A DNA stretch of 8,800 bases from Prevotellaceae bacterium. GTDB lineage: Bacteria > Bacteroidota > Bacteroidia > Bacteroidales > UBA932. The stretch is from the NCBI GenBank assembly GCA_031257455.1, contig JAIROQ010000039.1:1-8800 (forward strand), written 5' to 3'. This document shows, piece after piece, positions 6,677-8,800 of the stretch. A model generated the notes under the pieces. The model saw only the letters and a list, made by a program, of their open reading frames with translations, was not told the DNA's origin and searched no databases. Within the stretch, counting starts at the first letter, position 1; each line of letters starts with the position of its first letter. The translations under genes were made by a program, and so were the position numbers.

Positions 6677-7693
6677 TTAATTTCGTACACAAAAGTACTG
6701 TGCGGTACCCGTACCGCACGCGCAGCCTGAGCAGGAGTTGCAGTTTATTGCATTATTCTGTGAAATGTAGCACCCTGTACCATCACTTACCCATATATCA
6801 CAATCAGTACACGTGATATTCGTAGCACATGGACCATCGTATAGCTGTCCAGCCTTTTTCCTACATGCGACTTCCTCAGCGGTAGGTAAACGCCAACCAA
6901 TAGATGTACAGCTCGTATTAGCAGTAGTCCACGTTGTCCTAGAATTTACAGTATTCTTTGCTTCTATTATCACGCCATTACAAGTATAAGCGATTGCCGC
7001 TTCAGCCGCTAAATCTCTGCAATAACTACCTATAGCGGTCAAGCCGGTACAACAACCAACAGCCCCCACTGCCTCATCTCTCAAACTACATCGATAGCCG
7101 GGACATTGGGTCGCATCGGTTATGGAATTTATTCTTGCTGCGGAATAAGTAGTGGCGCTTACAGTAGATGCGCCGTTAATGACAAACGGTTTTGTACCTT
7201 TTAACGTATAAGTTCCGCTGGAATAACTTCCGCTGGTAATTTGGGCATTCGGCGGGTAGTCGGTCGCATACGCGCAGGCATTGAATTCGGCAGGTGTGCC
7301 GCTTACTAAGGTTACTTTCACCGTTGCCGCAAAAGCGCGGGTGGTATTGGACGCTGTTCCTTTTACCCATATCCCGCGTGTGTTGCCGCTCTCGACCGTG
7401 TGTGTAAGTGATGAATACTGATTGCCGCTGCCCGCAGCAACTGTAGTAGCGCCCGGTACAAGCGTGGCGGGCGACCAACTGCCCAATGTATTCGCGCCGG
7501 TGACCGGTTGAATATCTACAAATACCCATACTTCGTCACGGTGGGTGGCATCGCTGCCCTTCCACGACAAATCAAAAGTTACGGTTTTTGTCGAATAGTC
7601 CACTTTGGTATTTGCAATTGTTACCGGAGTGGTGCGCTGTGCGCCTGCTACCACGCTTGTAAGCATGGTGAAAAGAAAGAAAATTTTTTTCAT
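6677..7693 (-). CDS. Secreted cysteine-rich protein with lectin-like (DUF1566/FISUMP-type) C-terminal domain
   Basis: The protein has 338 residues from the ATG at 7693; an ATG two codons upstream is equally possible. A signal peptide (MKKIFFLFTMLTSVVAGAQ) shows export. Residues of about 25-175 form a beta-rich region (VTFDLSWKGSDATHRDEVWVF, RGIWVKGTAS, FNACAYATDYPPNA) that I associate with large secreted-protein families of Bacteroidales. A cysteine-rich C-terminal half follows, with 18 cysteines in the whole mature protein. It contains the lectin-fold hallmark GWRLPTAEEVACR and ends in YFCVRN, where related domains end in VRCVR. The function is unknown; surface attachment or ligand binding is a guess. 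The promoter probably lies about 330 nt upstream (8027-8056), giving a long structured leader. A partial gene with a related C-terminus lies at 8509-8800. Confidence 0.7.
   Translation of the reverse strand: MKKIFFLFTMLTSVVAGAQRTTPVTIANTKVDYSTKTVTFDLSWKGSDATHRDEVWVFVDIQPVTGANTLGSWSPATLVPGATTVAAGSGNQYSSLTHTVESGNTRGIWVKGTASNTTRAFAATVKVTLVSGTPAEFNACAYATDYPPNAQITSGSYSSGTYTLKGTKPFVINGASTVSATTYSAARINSITDATQCPGYRCSLRDEAVGAVGCCTGLTAIGSYCRDLAAEAAIAYTCNGVIIEAKNTVNSRTTWTTANTSCTSIGWRLPTAEEVACRKKAGQLYDGPCATNITCTDCDIWVSDGTGCYISQNNAINCNSCSGCACGTGTAQYFCVRN
6700..6719. repeat. Perfect 9-bp hairpin near the 3' end of the lectin-like gene
   Basis: GTGCGGTAC (6700-6708) and GTACCGCAC (6711-6719) are perfect inverted copies with two bases between. 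If a tetraloop is needed, this is an 8-bp stem with a 4-nt loop. The hairpin lies in coding sequence (CACGTGTAQ region), about 20 bp before the stop codon. Only a short TTTT follows on the minus strand, so termination activity is doubtful. Confidence 0.75.
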
Positions 7694-7768
7694 AACCATA
7701 TAATTTAAAGGTTTAATGCCACTGTATGCTTAACTTTTTTGCAGCGTTGGGATTGTTTTATAGAAGTA

Positions 7769-7859
7769 CCCGCAAACACAAACAATATTTATAAAACAAC
7801 CCCCTGCTGCAATTTTATTTTCATTGCCATTTTTCACGATTTCTACAGTTGTTTGCGGG
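7769..7859. repeat. Inverted repeat in the leader of the lectin-like gene (inner pair)
   Basis: CCCGCAAAC (7769-7777) and GTTTGCGGG (7851-7859) are perfect inverted 9-mers separated by 73 nt of AT-rich DNA, with partial pairing further inward. They lie in the stretch between the gene start at 7693 and its probable promoter, so they could form a stem in the leader RNA. Confidence 0.55.
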
Positions 7860-7898
7860 ATTTTCTAAAAATGAAAACGTGAATTTAAATTTATAGTT

Positions 7899-7998
7899 GT
7901 TCGAGGTCTCGCAAACCCACCACAGATAAATAAATCAAAAATCACGTCTAATAATCAAAAGAGATATATCTGTGGTTGAAATTTTGCGAGTTCCGAAC
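7899..7998. repeat. 100-bp interrupted inverted repeat upstream of the lectin-like gene
   Basis: Three nested blocks pair: GTTCG/CGAAC (7899-7903 with 7994-7998), CTCGCAAA/TTTGCGAG (7908-7915 with 7983-7990) and CCACAGATA/TATCTGTGG (7920-7928 with 7967-7975). Small internal loops separate them and the central loop is 38 nt. It would fold as one long hairpin in RNA or a cruciform in DNA. No ORF overlaps it. Its nature is unknown: leader structure, relic mobile element or protein-binding site. Confidence 0.65.
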
Positions 7999-8026
7999 AT
8001 CAATAAATAAAGAACATTTTATGCTG

Positions 8027-8056
8027 CAAATATAGCAACTTATTTTTTAGTTGCAA
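8027..8056 (-). promoter_or_regulatory. Probable promoter of the secreted lectin-like gene, with internal inverted repeat
   Basis: The minus strand has TTG (8056-8054), a 19-nt spacer and TATATTTG (8034-8027), a close match to the Bacteroidota consensus. The spacer is itself symmetric: AGTTGC and GCAACT (8049-8054 and 8035-8040) flank 8 AT-rich bases, so a repressor could bind between the two boxes. On the plus strand the same hairpin is followed by nine T residues (8057-8065) and could terminate plus-strand transcription. Transcription leftward from about 8022 would give a leader of about 330 nt. Confidence 0.6.
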
Positions 8057-8136
8057 TTTTTTTTTGAAAAATTCTTGATTTCAAACGTCCTCTCAATGTG
8101 AGCAGACTATCCGTAGTGATAATGTTCCTGAAATTT

Positions 8137-8226
8137 TTACTCAATAGTCCCCGTAGTAAGCGTTTGTTCCCTGTCCACATTCAATATGGCGCTAAACACG
8201 ATATTCGCATCAATAATGATGTTCAT
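8137..8226 (-). pseudogene. Truncated PIN-domain toxin remnant
   Basis: ATG at 8226 opens MNIIIDANIVFSAILN, the typical first strand of a PIN-domain RNase, including the first catalytic aspartate (D6). After about 17 residues the similarity stops and the frame ends at TAA (8137) after 29 residues, against about 130-150 for an intact PIN protein. The remaining acidic residues are absent. The ATG overlaps the end of the upstream small ORF (8210-8419) by 17 nt, a toxin-antitoxin style arrangement. It is best read as a deletion relic. Confidence 0.55.
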
Positions 8227-8419
8227 AAACCGAACCGGCTCTTATTTTTTTCCACCAGTTGCGGCTTATTTCATCTGCCAGCGCATTTATTTCTTCCGGC
8301 TTTGCCACAGAGCCGGCGGAGGCCTCCAAATACATGGCGTAATTTATCAGGCGTTGGATATCCAAGACGTTTATCGGTGTATTCAGGCGGCAACTATTAT
8401 TTACGTTCTTTGAAAGAAT
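8210..8419 (-). pseudogene. Antitoxin-like small ORF upstream of the PIN remnant, without a clear start
   Basis: The frame is open for 69 codons after a stop at 8422-8420, ending at TGA (8212-8210). The translation contains NTPINVLDIQRLINYAMYLE, then a run of acidic and alanine residues, and ISRNWWKKIRAGSVYEHHY. It looks like a real small soluble protein. No ATG occurs before codon 29 (8335); a CTG at 8386 sits where a start would be expected, as if the original ATG had mutated. Its position and overlap with the PIN start suggest the antitoxin of a degraded type II pair. I do not recognise the family. Confidence 0.4.
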
Positions 8420-8508
8420 TTATAGGGAACAATCGCCTGCGAGCTATCATAGGAAGTCATTGCCGATCACGTGATGGTGTGGATTGTCGCCTGAAAAACG
8501 ACAAACCG

Positions 8509-8800
8509 CTACCTGACGCATCTGACGGCATCACCGTTAGTGATGTTGTATTGGTCAGGTACTGGCGGGATGGTCGACCAGAGGATGCCATGCGCTTTGT
8601 CGGTGGTGTTTTCAACCGGCGTTGACGACCACAGCGAACCGTATTCCCCAACATAATGCGGGAGGCCAGCGCCGTCAACGTAACCGGAAAGCCCCCACGC
8701 AACATCTAAAGCAGGGGCAACTGCTACCGCCGCCGCAATATCGGCAATAGTGGGCACGCGCCAGGGGTCAGGGCAAAGGGTCTTCGCATTTTCAATCACG
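8509..8800 (-). CDS. C-terminal part of a second lectin-like (DUF1566/FISUMP-type) protein
   Basis: The frame is open from the right window edge to TAG (8511-8509), giving 97 residues; the N-terminus is outside the window. It contains CPDPWRVPTIADI, WGLSGYVDGAG, GSLWSSTPVE and the closing NGDAVRCVR, the pattern of the lectin-like domain found at the end of many secreted Bacteroidota proteins. The GTG at 8799 is not taken as a start because the domain clearly continues upstream. It has the same strand and domain type as the gene at 6677-7693, about 0.8 kb away, suggesting a family cluster of secreted proteins. The ligand is unknown. Confidence 0.75.
   Translation of the reverse strand, partial: VIENAKTLCPDPWRVPTIADIAAAVAVAPALDVAWGLSGYVDGAGLPHYVGEYGSLWSSTPVENTTDKAHGILWSTIPPVPDQYNITNGDAVRCVR

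Noticed and set aside
8466..8475. ATCACGTGAT palindrome with a CACGTG core, considered as a fifth parS
   Set aside because: It shares only the central core and lacks the flanking TGTT/AACA bases required by the consensus.
8098..8625. Plus-strand ORF of 175 codons
   Set aside because: It runs opposite the PIN remnant, the antitoxin-like frame and the lectin-domain gene, whose minus-strand frames carry recognisable motifs. Its own translation is arginine- and proline-rich without a domain.
1..8800. CRISPR arrays, tRNA or rRNA genes, insertion sequences, reverse transcriptase
   Set aside because: No regularly spaced direct repeats, cloverleaf-like segments, transposase motifs or reverse-transcriptase motifs were seen on either strand.

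Overview
The window looks like chromosomal DNA of a Bacteroidota member, most likely order Bacteroidales. The reasons are: several promoters of the Bacteroidota primary-sigma type (TTTG/TTG, 19-21 nt, TAnnTTTG), an almost complete absence of Shine-Dalgarno sequences, a DUF6268 outer-membrane barrel protein, and secreted proteins ending in the 'GWRLPT...CVR' lectin-like domain. The genus cannot be read from the sequence. All convincing protein genes lie on the minus strand.

Layout, left to right. (1) 1-548: N-terminal part of a YhcG/DUF1016 nuclease-family protein, cut by the window edge, with a candidate promoter just upstream. (2) 616-1569: a DUF6268 outer-membrane beta-barrel protein. (3) 1705-3375: adenine deaminase (ade). 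(4) 3532-5541: the tRNA-modification flavoenzyme MnmG, upstream of ade in transcription order. (5) 5640-6287: an Abi-family protein with a HEPN-type RNase motif. (6) 6288-6676: a gene-poor stretch. It carries a plus-strand promoter followed at once by a hairpin and T-run, which together look like a transcription unit of about 57 nt, and a possible 35-codon ORF. (7) 6677-7693: a secreted, cysteine-rich protein with a lectin-like C-terminal domain. (8) 7694-8508: a long non-coding stretch with two inverted repeats, a well-formed promoter, and the wreck of a PIN-type toxin with its presumed antitoxin. (9) 8509-8800: the C-terminal end of a second lectin-like protein, cut by the right edge.

The most striking signal is four perfect copies of the 16-bp palindrome TGTTCCACGTGGAACA within 1.86 kb of the ade-mnmG region. 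This is the ParB-binding centromere site parS, so the segment is probably near the chromosome origin and acts as a ParB loading zone. One copy is inside ade, one touches the mnmG stop codon, and two are inside mnmG. Both mnmG copies lie in stretches that appear to be extra amino acids compared with other MnmG proteins.

The second notable unit is the Abi/HEPN gene with a divergent candidate small RNA next to it. Some Abi-family HEPN proteins (AbiF) are known to be toxins held in check by an RNA, so this pair deserves a test. With the YhcG-family gene and the PIN remnant, the window holds three defence- or toxin-related genes around a housekeeping core.
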